A stretch of 64,000 nucleotides of DNA from a virus, in IMG/VR virus record IMGVR_UViG_3300042731_006881, positions 25,748 through 89,747 of that record, one strand, 5' to 3'. Below, one piece after another: positions 42,092-51,268 of this stretch. How positions within the stretch are numbered: position 1 is the first letter of the stretch; each line of letters opens with the position of its first letter. A program made the translations under genes and the position numbers. Below the pieces are notes generated by a model. That model was not told where the DNA came from. It was given only the letters and a program-made list of their open reading frames with translations, and searched no databases.

Positions 42092-42121
42092 CTCCAATTT
42101 GAAGATGAAGAGGAAGACACA

Positions 42122-42478
42122 ATGAAAACAGCAACGAACCAGCAGCAATCACTCGAAGATGAGCTCGAACTAGCCAGGCTAGAGCGCGACGAGGCCAGAG
42201 ACGCACTGGCGAAGATTTCCGCAAACATGGAGACTTTGAGGAGACTCTCTGAGACTGATGAGAGTACGGAGACGTTGCCGAGACTCTCTGATCATGACCG
42301 ACTAGAGCTGGATGGTTTCCGCAGGATCCTCCATTGGCTTAGGGAGGACCACAACCGCACGCTTACGGCTAGTCCGAATGGGCGTCTCTGCGCCTCGCAA
42401 CTCGAGCCATGGCAGTTAGCGAGAGGCGTACACGTCTACGCCGACGACCCAATCGCTATGTCTAAAGAGTTGAAGTAG
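42122..42478 (+). CDS. Coiled-coil hypothetical protein
   Basis: 118 residues. LEDELELARLERDEARDALA starts a coiled coil; the middle has two SETDEST-type repeats; the end is globular. One-base overlap with the next gene. Function unknown. Confidence 0.5.
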   Translation: MKTATNQQQSLEDELELARLERDEARDALAKISANMETLRRLSETDESTETLPRLSDHDRLELDGFRRILHWLREDHNRTLTASPNGRLCASQLEPWQLARGVHVYADDPIAMSKELK

Positions 42479-42900
42479 TGAAAGTTGCCATTGTCACCGG
42501 TTCCCGCGACTGGGAGAACCGTACAGCAATCTGGTCAGCGCTGGACCAGGAGCATCCAGACATCGTGGTGCATGGTAGCTGCGAGTTTGTGGACAAGAAG
42601 ACGCAATCGCGTACCCTCCGCGGTGCCGATCGCTTCGCCGACGAATGGGCTCGGAAACACGGAGTGATGCTCGCTACCATGCCCGCGTTGTTCGGATCAC
42701 CACTCAAGGAGCGAGCTGGCCCCATTCGCAACAGCTTCATGGTGAGGCTCGTGCACGCGGTGCTATGCGGGTGGCCAAACCAGCCTCACCAGGTCGTCGT
42801 GATCGCTGCCCCGTCACCAGACGGTAGCGGGACCCAAGACCTCGTGGCAAAGGCACAGAAGCACTTGTGGAGAATAAGGGAGGTCGTCCCCTATGGCTGA
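42478..42900 (+). CDS. SLOG-family protein, DUF2493/YspA-like
   Basis: 140 residues. KVAIVTGSRDWENRTAIWSA, then HGSCEFVDKK and GADRFADEWARKHGV, match the nucleotide-binding Rossmann-like SLOG fold seen in many phages. It may bind a nucleotide signal or NAD-related ligand; no specific role is established here. Confidence 0.75.
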   Translation: MKVAIVTGSRDWENRTAIWSALDQEHPDIVVHGSCEFVDKKTQSRTLRGADRFADEWARKHGVMLATMPALFGSPLKERAGPIRNSFMVRLVHAVLCGWPNQPHQVVVIAAPSPDGSGTQDLVAKAQKHLWRIREVVPYG

Positions 42901-43231
42901 CGAATCAAGGGCCTACCAGGCGTGGGTGCGCACTCTCCCGTGCCTCGGCTGTGGTCGCGATCCTGGCGGAGAGATTCACCACGTGGGCCGCAAAGGCACC
43001 TCACAGCGTTCGCACGACTCTTGTGGTGTGCCTCTATGCCGAGAGTGCCACCAGGCTATGGAGGACCTTCACGGGCCGTTCAGGGGGTTCCGTCGCGAGC
43101 ACCGAAAAGCTTGGGAAAGGATGGCTGTCACCAACACTCGCGGCCGTGCCCGTTACGCTGGGTGGCGCTGGCGCGAGAATGGGAGGGCCTACCGGATGCG
43201 GGAGGCGCCTGCCCACGAAGAGGCGTTCTGA
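42893..43231 (+). CDS. HNH-type nuclease, DUF968/Ref-like
   Basis: 112 residues. Layout: CLGCGRDPGGEIHHVGRKGT, then CGVPLCRECHQAMEDLHG, a zinc-stabilised HNH fold with His-His. The basic C-terminus has RRENGRA-like repeats. Common in recombination modules, where Ref-type enzymes nick DNA. Confidence 0.75.
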   Translation: MADESRAYQAWVRTLPCLGCGRDPGGEIHHVGRKGTSQRSHDSCGVPLCRECHQAMEDLHGPFRGFRREHRKAWERMAVTNTRGRARYAGWRWRENGRAYRMREAPAHEEAF

Positions 43232-43244
43232 GGAATTTCAGAAA

Positions 43245-43277
43245 CTGGTTGCGTATGCGCAACCAGTTGCGTATACC
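43245..43277 (+). promoter_or_regulatory. Hairpin plus promoter before the helicase gene
   Basis: Perfect inverted repeat CTGGTTGCG / CGCAACCAG (9 bp, loop TATG, 43245-43266). The same bases give TTGCGT (43249-43254), 17 bases, TATACC (43272-43277). It is either a terminator of the HNH gene, a promoter for the helicase, or both. Confidence 0.45.
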
Positions 43278-43300
43278 CTTAGACCAGGGTAGGGACCAAA

Positions 43301-46300
43301 ATGATGAAACTTCCGATCGCCGAATACAGTTCTCGCATCGTCGATACAGTGAGCAAAAACGCAGTGACCATCATCACTGCTGAAACCGGGGCAGGAAAGT
43401 CCACCCAGGTACCGCAATACCTGGCCAAAGCCGGGTACCGCGTGCTATGCACGCAGCCTCGCAGAATCGCTGCTGCCACTCTGGCAGAGCGGGTTGCGGT
43501 TGAGCAGGGTTGCCGCCTAGGCGGCAAGGTTGGGTTTCGCACTGCGCGCGACAGCCAGTGCAGTGCGAAATCGCGAATCCTCTTCGTCACGGACGGTCTG
43601 GCGCTCGTTCGTGAGCTGCTGGGGGAGCGTCGGGGTTACGACGTTCTCGTTGTCGACGAAGTCCACGAGTGGTCAGAGTCGATTGAGATTCTCGTCGGAT
43701 GGGCACGACGAGAGATCGCGAATGGTGCGCAGTTCCGCCTCGTTATCATGTCCGCTACTCTCGAGGCGGAGAAGCTCGCCGCCTACTTCGACGGGGCGCC
43801 GATCATCTCGGTACCCGGCCGCTGCCACCCTGTGGAGGTGATGCAGCCGGCGAACTCAGACCATCACATCGACAAGAGGTTCCGATGGAAGGCAGACATG
43901 GCGGCTGACATCTCCAGCCTCTTCGCTAGGGGGAAGAACGTTCTCGCGTTCCTCCCAGGCAAGCGCGAGATCGCAGAACTGGGAGAGATGCTCCAAGACC
44001 TCCCAGTCGTCGAGCTCCACGGGGAGCAGTCGAGAGCAGAGCAGCGGATCGCCTTCGAAAATGGCGTCCGCAAGGTCGTCTTGGCCACCAATGTGGCACA
44101 AACCTCGATTACGATCGAGGACATCGACGCGGTGGTGGACTCCGGTCTGGTGCGCCAGATCGAGGTCAATCACGGAGTGGAGGGGCTATTTTTGCGCCCG
44201 TGCTCTGAGGCGGACTCGGCGCAACGAAAGGGACGCGCCGGGCGTACTCGTCCTGGTGTCTACGTTGACCACTGCCCGGACACTGCTTTCCGGCCTGAGT
44301 ATCAGGTCCCGGAGATCCAGCGAACGATGCTGGACCAGGTAGTTTTGCGCCTGCTCGTAGCTGGCGTTGATATCGAGCAACTGAAGCTGTACCACCAGCC
44401 AGACCCGTCAGAGGTTCGGGTGGCTAAGGAAACGCTCAGAGCTCTCGGCTGCATCGCAGCTGATGGTTCAGTGACCGACGTTGGAAGACGCATCGCGCGT
44501 CTTCCTGTCGGAACCCGTTCGGGTCGCGCCATCATCGAGGCAGAGCGTCGTGGCGTGGTCCACCGCGTCACTAGCGCTCTCGCCGTCATTGAGGCGAAGG
44601 GAATCGTGGACGACCGACGACTGGACGAAACTGGTCGTCCCGTCTGGCGCTCCCATGTGCCAGCGACGAACAGTGACCCGCTGGCGTTCGGAGAACTGCT
44701 GGACCGCTCTCACCGTCGGGAGTGGTCATCGCTCGGGCTGCACGGCAAGCGTGCTAGCGAGGCTGTCGAGATCAGAAAGCAGTTAGCGAATGCTCTTCGC
44801 GTAGTAATTCGATGCGGAGACAGAGACACTGGGTCCCGCGATGACGCGGCGAAGTGCCTCATCATCGCAGAAGGGGATCGACTCCTGGAGGGCAGCCAGA
44901 ACCGCTGGGGTGAGTTCGTCTATGGCGGTAGAAAGATCGCCAAGGAGAGCGCTGTTGGGTGCTCCCAGCGATGGATGGTCGGGACTCCGTTCGACGTCTC
45001 GACGAAGAAGGGTGGCAGCCTTGGGTTGCTCCAGATGTGTACTGAGGTTCCTGTTGAGTGGATCGTCGAGCTATTCCCCGAGCGCATCACTGAGCGCCGT
45101 AGCAGCGCTTCGTATGACGCTGAAGAGGACTCTTGCATGGTGGTCGTGACCACTCTGCTGGATGGTTCTTCACGTCTCTGCGAACGCAGGGAACCAGCTT
45201 CGGATGATGAGGCAACAGCATGCCTCGTAGCGCACATTGAGCGCCGTATTCGCGGAGGATGGGGATACCCTGTGCCGGATACCCATAGCGCGGCTCTGGA
45301 TTCCGCACACGAGTCGTATACTCGCGCACGCAAGGTCTCAGAGCGCACTGGCGTCCAGGTAGACGACGTGACAGAGCTGGTCCGGTGCGTGGTGGATGGC
45401 GCTACCCACATGGCTGACATCGACCCGGAGCTACTCCGGATTGAGTTTGCCAGCGAAGAGGATCTCCACAAGGCTATCGAGCTGCACCCAGACTCGATCA
45501 CGATTGGTGGTCACCAGTGCACGATCTCATACACGGATAGCTGTGCTTCCGTTACCGTGCCAACAGATGCGCTTTGGGCATCTCCAGACGTTGTTGAGAC
45601 TCCTGGCGGTCGAAGGATTCGGATTCGCACGAATGTCGGATGGGGTTCGTACTCTGCGGACACCGCTAGCGAGCTCCTTGCGAAGGTCGAGGAGATGCTC
45701 CGTGATGACGCAGAGCGAGAGTTCCTGCGCGAGTCTGACGACGCTCAGGAACTCACCGAGCGTCGCTACGGTCCACGCGACCAGTGGACTGGGTGGGCAG
45801 CACTGGGACGTCGCTACCGCACTCGAGATGAGGCGGTTCGGGCGCTCTATGAAGCCGCATGCGTTGATCTACCATTGCATCATGCGATGCGCGACGGAGT
45901 TCCATCGGAGGATGGAATCGAGGTAGTGCGCGCCGAGGTTGCTCGTCTCGCTTCCGAGGCCGATGCTGAGGCCGCTGAGCTGGAGCGCAACCGTTCCGAG
46001 GTCCGCCGGGTGTGCGGTGACAACATCAGCGACGAGGAGGCCGACGACGTGTTCCTCTTCGTCCGAGACGCATTTGCTCTTCGCGACGATGCTCTAGACG
46101 TACTGGAGCGTGAGGCTGACGCACCATATGGGCGCGACCGGCGAACGAGTTCGATCGAAGTAGCTTTCCCTGGCATCGACCACCGGGGACTCGACTGGAA
46201 GCAGGGTGCTAGCATTGAGCTTGTGGTCATGTGGTCTCGCTCGAAGTTCAAGCGGCCACAGCCAAAGCATTCCAAGCAGCGGAAGGCCAAGCATCAATCT

Positions 46301-46360
46301 AGTTCTAGCTCCGGATTCGGGACGCTCGGAGACATGCTACGGGAGAAAGGATTGGTATAA
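43301..46360 (+). CDS. DEVH-box helicase, HrpA/HrpB-like
   Basis: 1019 residues. Motif I AETGAGKST (about 27-35), II DEVH (119-122), III SAT (151-153), VI QRKGRAGR (308-315). These define a DEAH/DExH RNA helicase of the HrpA/B kind. Residues beyond about 620 are an unusual acidic extension not recalled from HrpB, with a basic end. Phage copies are rare. Located between recombination genes and the csf cluster. Confidence 0.85.
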   Translation: MMKLPIAEYSSRIVDTVSKNAVTIITAETGAGKSTQVPQYLAKAGYRVLCTQPRRIAAATLAERVAVEQGCRLGGKVGFRTARDSQCSAKSRILFVTDGLALVRELLGERRGYDVLVVDEVHEWSESIEILVGWARREIANGAQFRLVIMSATLEAEKLAAYFDGAPIISVPGRCHPVEVMQPANSDHHIDKRFRWKADMAADISSLFARGKNVLAFLPGKREIAELGEMLQDLPVVELHGEQSRAEQRIAFENGVRKVVLATNVAQTSITIEDIDAVVDSGLVRQIEVNHGVEGLFLRPCSEADSAQRKGRAGRTRPGVYVDHCPDTAFRPEYQVPEIQRTMLDQVVLRLLVAGVDIEQLKLYHQPDPSEVRVAKETLRALGCIAADGSVTDVGRRIARLPVGTRSGRAIIEAERRGVVHRVTSALAVIEAKGIVDDRRLDETGRPVWRSHVPATNSDPLAFGELLDRSHRREWSSLGLHGKRASEAVEIRKQLANALRVVIRCGDRDTGSRDDAAKCLIIAEGDRLLEGSQNRWGEFVYGGRKIAKESAVGCSQRWMVGTPFDVSTKKGGSLGLLQMCTEVPVEWIVELFPERITERRSSASYDAEEDSCMVVVTTLLDGSSRLCERREPASDDEATACLVAHIERRIRGGWGYPVPDTHSAALDSAHESYTRARKVSERTGVQVDDVTELVRCVVDGATHMADIDPELLRIEFASEEDLHKAIELHPDSITIGGHQCTISYTDSCASVTVPTDALWASPDVVETPGGRRIRIRTNVGWGSYSADTASELLAKVEEMLRDDAEREFLRESDDAQELTERRYGPRDQWTGWAALGRRYRTRDEAVRALYEAACVDLPLHHAMRDGVPSEDGIEVVRAEVARLASEADAEAAELERNRSEVRRVCGDNISDEEADDVFLFVRDAFALRDDALDVLEREADAPYGRDRRTSSIEVAFPGIDHRGLDWKQGASIELVVMWSRSKFKRPQPKHSKQRKAKHQSSSSSGFGTLGDMLREKGLV

Positions 46361-46735
46361 ATGGGTGACAGGGCCAATGTTGTGATAAGCGATGACCACA
46401 ATGATGTCTGGTTCTACTTGCACTGTGGAGGCCACGAAGTGTCTCGCAAAGTGCAGCGTGCACTGCAACGGCGGGAGAGATGGCACGATGCGCCGTACCT
46501 GGCTCGCATCGTGTTCTGTCACCTTATTGACGGAGACACTGATGGAACCACTGGATTTGGAATCTCTAGTGGTATGTGCGACAACGAACACCTTATCACG
46601 GTAGTCGACGTTTCGTCGCAGCAGGTTGTTCTGCGTACTGAAGGAGGAGACACCAAACGGTCGTGGTCATTCGATGAATACTGCGCGCTGGCCATCAAAT
46701 ACGATATGAGCCCAGAAGATCTCGCGGGAACGTGA
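46361..46735 (+). CDS. Hypothetical phage protein
   Basis: 124 residues. MGDRANVVISDDHNDVWFYL, HCGGHEVSRKVQRALQRRER and GTTGFGISSGM follow a pattern recurrent in phage and bacterial hypotheticals. The ATG is one base past the helicase stop. Function unknown. Confidence 0.6.
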   Translation: MGDRANVVISDDHNDVWFYLHCGGHEVSRKVQRALQRRERWHDAPYLARIVFCHLIDGDTDGTTGFGISSGMCDNEHLITVVDVSSQQVVLRTEGGDTKRSWSFDEYCALAIKYDMSPEDLAGT

Positions 46736-46789
46736 CTAGCCCAGAGCGAGTGGAACCATAACAATGTGCGTCCACTACGTGGTGACTAG

Positions 46790-46820
46790 ACATCTCCGTG
46801 TTGTCCGGCTTCTGGACGCT
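46790..46820. repeat. Gene-boundary repeat, copy 1
   Basis: 31 bases beginning ACATCTCCGTG and ending TTCTGGACGCT, matched with one change at 47324-47354. Next to it, GGAGACATG...GAAAGGATTGGTAT (46813-46851) repeats the junction at 46319-46360. Gene ends and starts appear to be copied as cassettes. Confidence 0.7.
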
Positions 46821-46848
46821 AGGAGACATGCCTGGCGAAAGGATTGGT

Positions 46849-47016
46849 ATGAAGTTGAGCGAGGAGATTAGCAACTACGCCATCGGAGTCGCACTGTACG
46901 GACAGTGGGCTCAAAGGGCTGCTGAGCTGGAGCGCGAACGCGACGATGCGGAGAGGCGCGTTGCCGAGTTGGAGCGCGAACTTGATGCATGTAAAGACGC
47001 TAGAGGTGAGACGTGA
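46849..47016 (+). CDS. Small coiled-coil protein
   Basis: 55 residues from MKLSEEISNYAIGVALYGQW, with AAAGGA upstream; second half LERERDDAERRVAELERELD is coiled coil. The 113-base gap before it holds only the repeat at 46790. Function unknown. Confidence 0.55.
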   Translation: MKLSEEISNYAIGVALYGQWAQRAAELERERDDAERRVAELERELDACKDARGET

Positions 47017-47300
47017 AGCGCCTCCTCGGGTACGCCGCGCATCGGGCGAGCGTCGCGTTGCACGGGGTGGCTGAGCGTTGTCTGCGGGAGGTATATTGCG
47101 GCCAGGCACGACCTGGGTTTCGCGTCCACCGTGGAGAGGAGCGCAACTGCTTCGGCGAGCGCTATACCCCAGAGTTACCAATCACCATCTCCGACGTCGC
47201 CCCACGAATCGCCGACGCCAGCGACTACATCCGCCGCAAGTGGCAGCACGTCAGCTGGCTCGCCATGGCGAGCGCAACCGGAAGGAAGGGGAGATTCTGA
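47013..47300 (+). CDS. Hypothetical protein
   Basis: 95 residues from a GTG in GTGA overlap: VKRLLGYAAHRASVALHGVA. The end SDYIRRKWQHVSWLAMASAT is helical. Shares LLGYA(A/C)H with the mini-gene at 30071. Role unknown. Confidence 0.5.
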   Translation: MKRLLGYAAHRASVALHGVAERCLREVYCGQARPGFRVHRGEERNCFGERYTPELPITISDVAPRIADASDYIRRKWQHVSWLAMASATGRKGRF

Positions 47301-47323
47301 TGCCGGCACCACGTGGTTACGAT

Positions 47324-47354
47324 ACATCTCCGTGTGGTCCGGCTTCTGGACGCT
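47324..47354. repeat. Gene-boundary repeat, copy 2
   Basis: Second copy of the 46790-46820 repeat, overlapping the gap before the helix-turn-helix gene at 47377. Confidence 0.7.
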
Positions 47355-47376
47355 GCACGCTACCAGGCGGAGTACT

Positions 47377-47613
47377 ATGAGAAAGCCTAGGTCGCAACAC
47401 TTCCTCCACGCTCTCCTCTCAGAGGAGAGTCACCGTCATGAGGCGCTGGCTCGCATAAGGACTGCATTGATCAATACGCATGGTCGCGTCCTTCCTGCGT
47501 CTCGGGAGCTAGACGTACCGCACAGGACGTTTTTGGAGTGGATGAGATCGTTCCGAGAACTACAGGAGTTGGTCGACGAGGTACGCGCCGAGCATCGCCC
47601 AAAAAAGCACTAA
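47377..47613 (+). CDS. Fis-like helix-turn-helix protein
   Basis: 78 residues. ARIRTALINTHGRVLPASRE, LDVPHRTFLEWMRSFRELQ is a Fis/NtrC-type helix-turn-helix. CGGAGTACT precedes the ATG. It could be a local regulator of the genes to its right, including csf1-3. Confidence 0.6.
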   Translation: MRKPRSQHFLHALLSEESHRHEALARIRTALINTHGRVLPASRELDVPHRTFLEWMRSFRELQELVDEVRAEHRPKKH

Positions 47614-47624
47614 GATGAGGTATT

Positions 47625-48041
47625 GTGGTGGATAGACCTTCGTTCGAAACGATATTCATGGATCTGGCCGAGAAGCTAAGTTTGAGGAGCACCTGCAGCA
47701 GACTCAGCGTAGGTGCAGTGATCACTAGCGCGGATTTCCGGATAGTACTCGCTGTCGGGTACAATGGAAACGCCGCTGGGCTTCCAAATGCGTGTGACTC
47801 CAACACGCCTGGTGCATGCGGGTGTCTACACGCAGAGGAGAATGCTTGCATCTCGTGCACCGAACCGAGAACTACACCGAAGGTATTTTTCTGCACACAT
47901 TTGCCGTGCAAAATGTGTTCGAAAAGAATCATCAACCTGGGCGGAGTGGTTCGCGTTGTTTACCGAGAAGACTACAGACTACGCGACGGTGCTGAGATTC
48001 TTATCACATCCGGGATTGTACTGGAGCATTTCGATCGATGA
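47625..48041 (+). CDS. dCMP deaminase-type enzyme
   Basis: 138 residues, GTG start. CDA fold with LHAEENA (HAE 69-71) and PCKMCSK (C95, C98) for zinc. Converts dCMP to dUMP for thymidylate supply, usual in phages. A GTG three bases later is the alternative start. It overlaps the next gene by four bases. Confidence 0.82.
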   Translation: MVDRPSFETIFMDLAEKLSLRSTCSRLSVGAVITSADFRIVLAVGYNGNAAGLPNACDSNTPGACGCLHAEENACISCTEPRTTPKVFFCTHLPCKMCSKRIINLGGVVRVVYREDYRLRDGAEILITSGIVLEHFDR

Positions 48042-48265
48042 GCAATATCGTACCTGGTTTCGTTGTCGGAAAGCTAACCGTTGTGAGTCAGCACACTCCT
48101 GGTAAAAAGCCAAAATGGCTTTGCCGATGCGAGTGTGGAGCGACATGCGTCCGCAATGACCAGTCCCTGCGCGCCGCAAAGCGCACAGGTTCGAAACCTA
48201 GCTGCGAGTCATGTCGTCGGAGTCACGCTCGCAGGGGCCTATCAGCGGCAGTGTGGACGCGGTGA
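48038..48265 (+). CDS. Small zinc-ribbon protein
   Basis: 75 residues. FVVGKLTVVSQHTPGKKPKW, CRCECGATCVRN and SCESC give a four-Cys zinc ribbon of the type found at the N-terminus of phage HNH proteins, but no HNH core follows. Possibly a DNA-binding remnant. Confidence 0.55.
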   Translation: MSNIVPGFVVGKLTVVSQHTPGKKPKWLCRCECGATCVRNDQSLRAAKRTGSKPSCESCRRSHARRGLSAAVWTR

Positions 48266-48302
48266 TGGTACCGTTGGTTGCAGCCGCTAGAAAGGACGCG
48301 GA

Positions 48303-49160
48303 ATGCAGGCTAGTCATGTAATCCATGCTGCAACAGCAGACTCTACTCCGTGCGACAGCTTTGGGGTTGAGATACCCAGTCGAGGATCTGGTTACTGTGC
48401 CGCATGCGGCAGGCCAGCTTACTATTCAATTGCTGATACGCTGTCGGACAATTTCACTACGGTAAAGAACGCGAGCCGAGCATGGCCATTCGGTGGCGGA
48501 GCCACATGCGCAGCATGCGTATTTGCAGCTCGCACGCTTCGCCTTCGGTGCGCAGCATGGTGGGCAACCGAGAGTAGCATTCGTTTCTGGAGGACGCGGG
48601 CAATAGTTGGACAAGAGAAGAATCCTGGTCTACACAAGCAAGCTGCAGACTGGTGGAATCCAGACAGCACTAGCCAACCAGACGGAGTGCTCGAGCTATG
48701 CGATCCGCCGGATCCTCCATTTGTTGCAGCGGTCCCACTTGCTGGAATATCCCATGGCGGAGAAACACACGTGATGCGTGCATGGTGGCCAGGCGAGAAA
48801 GAGCACCAGTCTGGCTATCTTTCCAAGCTTCAATCCAAGCACGTTGCCATCTACGCGCGTGTAGCTACGCGCCGAGAACGCTACCCGCTGCAGGTTGACG
48901 ACCTGATGGACGTCGTGGTGGACGTGGCTCTGTGGCTCGACCTGCACGATGATGCGATAGGGCTACTGGATGACATGGTCGGTTCTTGGCCGAGCGCGAA
49001 GCGCCAAGCGATACTCACGCTTAACCCACCAATTCTAGCTCCGCTCGGTCTAGTGCGAGACTGGAATAACCGCGTTCGGCGTTTGCGCCAGCACGCACAC
49101 AAAACGTGGTGGCCGCTATTCGTCGGCCTTCTGCCAGTGAGGAATGATGGAACGACCTAA
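48303..49160 (+). CDS. csf1: Csf1 (type IV CRISPR large-subunit-like)
   Basis: 285 residues, ribosome site AAAGGACGCGG. The N-terminal zinc finger has C32-xx-C35 (YCAACGRPAY) and C69-xx-C72 (TCAACVFAAR), the Csf1 hallmark; an Arg-rich helical region follows. In type IV complexes Csf1 is the Cas8-like subunit. It overlaps csf2 by 17 bases and heads the module. No DinG (csf4) gene is nearby, consistent with subtype IV-B. Confidence 0.72.
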   Translation: MQASHVIHAATADSTPCDSFGVEIPSRGSGYCAACGRPAYYSIADTLSDNFTTVKNASRAWPFGGGATCAACVFAARTLRLRCAAWWATESSIRFWRTRAIVGQEKNPGLHKQAADWWNPDSTSQPDGVLELCDPPDPPFVAAVPLAGISHGGETHVMRAWWPGEKEHQSGYLSKLQSKHVAIYARVATRRERYPLQVDDLMDVVVDVALWLDLHDDAIGLLDDMVGSWPSAKRQAILTLNPPILAPLGLVRDWNNRVRRLRQHAHKTWWPLFVGLLPVRNDGTT

Positions 49161-50583
49161 GAAGCGAATGGATCCGAAGAAGCTCGAGCAGTCGCCAGCA
49201 ACCCAGAGAGTTCTGCTATTTTACCTAGTTCGCGGCATCATCGCAGCGGTGTCGAAGGATCGTGTCGGCGAACGGCGCTACCGGGGGCTCGCTGCTGAAC
49301 TGAAGGATGCTCTGCTCCCCATCATCGTCGCGAAGCGCCACCCGATGGGGTTCGCCAATGCGCTAGCAAATCGCTTCCGCGTCGACTTGGCCGGCGGCGA
49401 GGACAGCTACCCGGTTGAGTTGTGCACCCCAGACTGGCACATGCGCTGGGACCGCGCTGTCTCTGCTCTCGACTACAGCGCGATGCGCTCCACCATCGAG
49501 GAGAACCCAGCATTCGTTGCCCAGTTCGCAGTCGGATTCTACGAGACGGTTGACGATCTACGAGAAGACCATGAGCTGATCATTGAATACGACCTGCCAG
49601 ATGCTCCAGATGCATTCACCGTTGAGTTGCCAGGCCATGATGTTGTTCGACCACGCGAGTACACTGCAGTGTGGACACTGCTTTCGCCACTCGCGCACGG
49701 CGCAGACGAGAAATGCGGAAACGCAAAGATGTTCCGCCGCGAGCACGCATACGATGCCATAACAGGGCGGTTTCACCAAGTTCCATTCATCGCCGGGAAC
49801 GCCGTGCGCGGTGCGTGGCGCGACATGGTGATGGGTCGGTGGCTCGAGCTAATCGGCTTGAGCGAGACAGAACTCCCTCCGTCGAAGGCGCACGCACTCC
49901 TAGCTGGAGGAAGCGTTGCTGCTGGGTCCGACACCGGCGTTGCTGACCCGGTTGTCCGCGCTGAAGCGCGCGAACTGTGCCCTGCGTGGGACCTGTTTGC
50001 TGGCTGCATCGAGCAGCAGATCATGTCAGGCCGCGCCCGCGTTGGCGATGCGACGTTGGTGTGTCGAGAAAATGCCTGGCGTGTTGGTGACGCCCTGGCT
50101 CCAGGAGAGGACTCTAGGGAACTAGCATGTCGTCTTCCAGAGGCGTCAAACTGCACATCACTCAGACTCGGTACGCGCCAGGCGCACAAGGATATCCCAG
50201 AGTCTGATGGGAGCCAGATGCTGTTTAACACCGAGGTGCTCGTAGCCGGCTGTCAGATGGTACACCGCGTCGCGCTGTGTGGTCTGAGCGGAATCAGTGA
50301 CGTGACACAGGCGTGTTTATCAGACCTGCTCAGCGCCTTCGCCGAGTCTCCATACGTCGGGGCGCAAGCGTCGCATGGATTCGGAAAGGTGGCATTCGCG
50401 CCATACCAGCCGCAAGGCGGAGCACCAGAACTACAGCCACCAAGCATCTACCTGGAATACGTGGCGAGGCGACGAGAAGAAATGCGCGAGTGGGCGATGC
50501 GACCAGCAGTACAAGCGTCCACGAAGAAGGCTGCAAAGCGCGGGAAGGGGAAGCGCAGTGCCGATACTGCCAACTCTGGCTGA
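49144..50583 (+). CDS. csf2: Csf2 (type IV Cas7-like backbone)
   Basis: 479 residues. A RAMP/Cas7-type fold: YTAVWTLLSPLAHGADEKCG, then QVPFIAGNAVRGAWRDMVMG (the GN-LRG-like signature) and ASHGFGKVAFAP near the end. Csf2 multimers form the filament that holds guide RNA. Longer than usual, with an acidic insert near 95-115 and a basic C-terminus. Start ATG 49144, or 49147. Confidence 0.75.
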   Translation: MMERPKKRMDPKKLEQSPATQRVLLFYLVRGIIAAVSKDRVGERRYRGLAAELKDALLPIIVAKRHPMGFANALANRFRVDLAGGEDSYPVELCTPDWHMRWDRAVSALDYSAMRSTIEENPAFVAQFAVGFYETVDDLREDHELIIEYDLPDAPDAFTVELPGHDVVRPREYTAVWTLLSPLAHGADEKCGNAKMFRREHAYDAITGRFHQVPFIAGNAVRGAWRDMVMGRWLELIGLSETELPPSKAHALLAGGSVAAGSDTGVADPVVRAEARELCPAWDLFAGCIEQQIMSGRARVGDATLVCRENAWRVGDALAPGEDSRELACRLPEASNCTSLRLGTRQAHKDIPESDGSQMLFNTEVLVAGCQMVHRVALCGLSGISDVTQACLSDLLSAFAESPYVGAQASHGFGKVAFAPYQPQGGAPELQPPSIYLEYVARRREEMREWAMRPAVQASTKKAAKRGKGKRSADTANSG

Positions 50584-50611
50584 GCGGTGGTGGCCCAGGA
50601 GAGTGTCTCAG

Positions 50612-51268
50612 GTGACCGTCCGCTGCTGGATGCGGTCACCTGTCGCATGGGACACCTACGACGGACTCACTCTCGAGGGTGCGCTACAGTGTTCGGTCGT
50701 CATGATCGAGACCGGAAAGACACCTGACGACGCCTTCGCCGGCTACACCGGTCCGAAGATCGACATCCCGATTCCGATTGCTGACGTAGAGTTGAATGGC
50801 AGCAAGGTGTCGCTGTCGTCATGGGCACACCCGTGTCGCAGCGCAATCGAGGCGGTTCGAGTTCGGCGCCGTCGGCTTCGCACAGACGCCATCGGAGGAA
50901 AATCGAAGGTCCGATACAACCAGGGTCCATTCAAGTGCGCGCAGCTTCCGACGCCAATTCTCGTCACGCCGTACATTGACTTCTTCGTCGACGGGGACGT
51001 CGAGCTGCTGCGTGAGCTGCTCTCCGACTCCATAATGTTGGGCCGTTCTCGTGGTGGCGGATTGGGTTGGGTATATGGCTGCGAGTTCCTTCCGCGAGAT
51101 GGCGACGTCCTGGTTCGCGGAGGAGCCTTGACCAGAACCGTTCCTGCTGGAAGCGTATCCGACGTTGACCCGTCAAAATACATTGAACGAGAAGCGACGA
51201 CGCGAGCACCGTACTGGCATCGGGCGACACGCCAGATGTGCTGGGTTCCGGTGATGAGGGAATCATGA
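50612..51268 (+). CDS. csf3: Csf3 (type IV Cas5-like)
   Basis: 218 residues from a GTG at 50612. WMRSPVAWDTYDGLTLEGAL is the typical opening and LGRSRGGGLGWV (143-154) a Gly-rich RAMP loop. Cas5-like subunits cap the guide 5' end. The order csf1-csf2-csf3 is conserved. It overlaps the ParB-like gene by four bases. Confidence 0.75.
   Translation: MTVRCWMRSPVAWDTYDGLTLEGALQCSVVMIETGKTPDDAFAGYTGPKIDIPIPIADVELNGSKVSLSSWAHPCRSAIEAVRVRRRRLRTDAIGGKSKVRYNQGPFKCAQLPTPILVTPYIDFFVDGDVELLRELLSDSIMLGRSRGGGLGWVYGCEFLPRDGDVLVRGGALTRTVPAGSVSDVDPSKYIEREATTRAPYWHRATRQMCWVPVMRES

Noticed and set aside
46790-47354. Possible small CRISPR array for the csf genes
   Set aside because: Only two copies, 534 bases apart, placed at gene boundaries; no spacer regularity.
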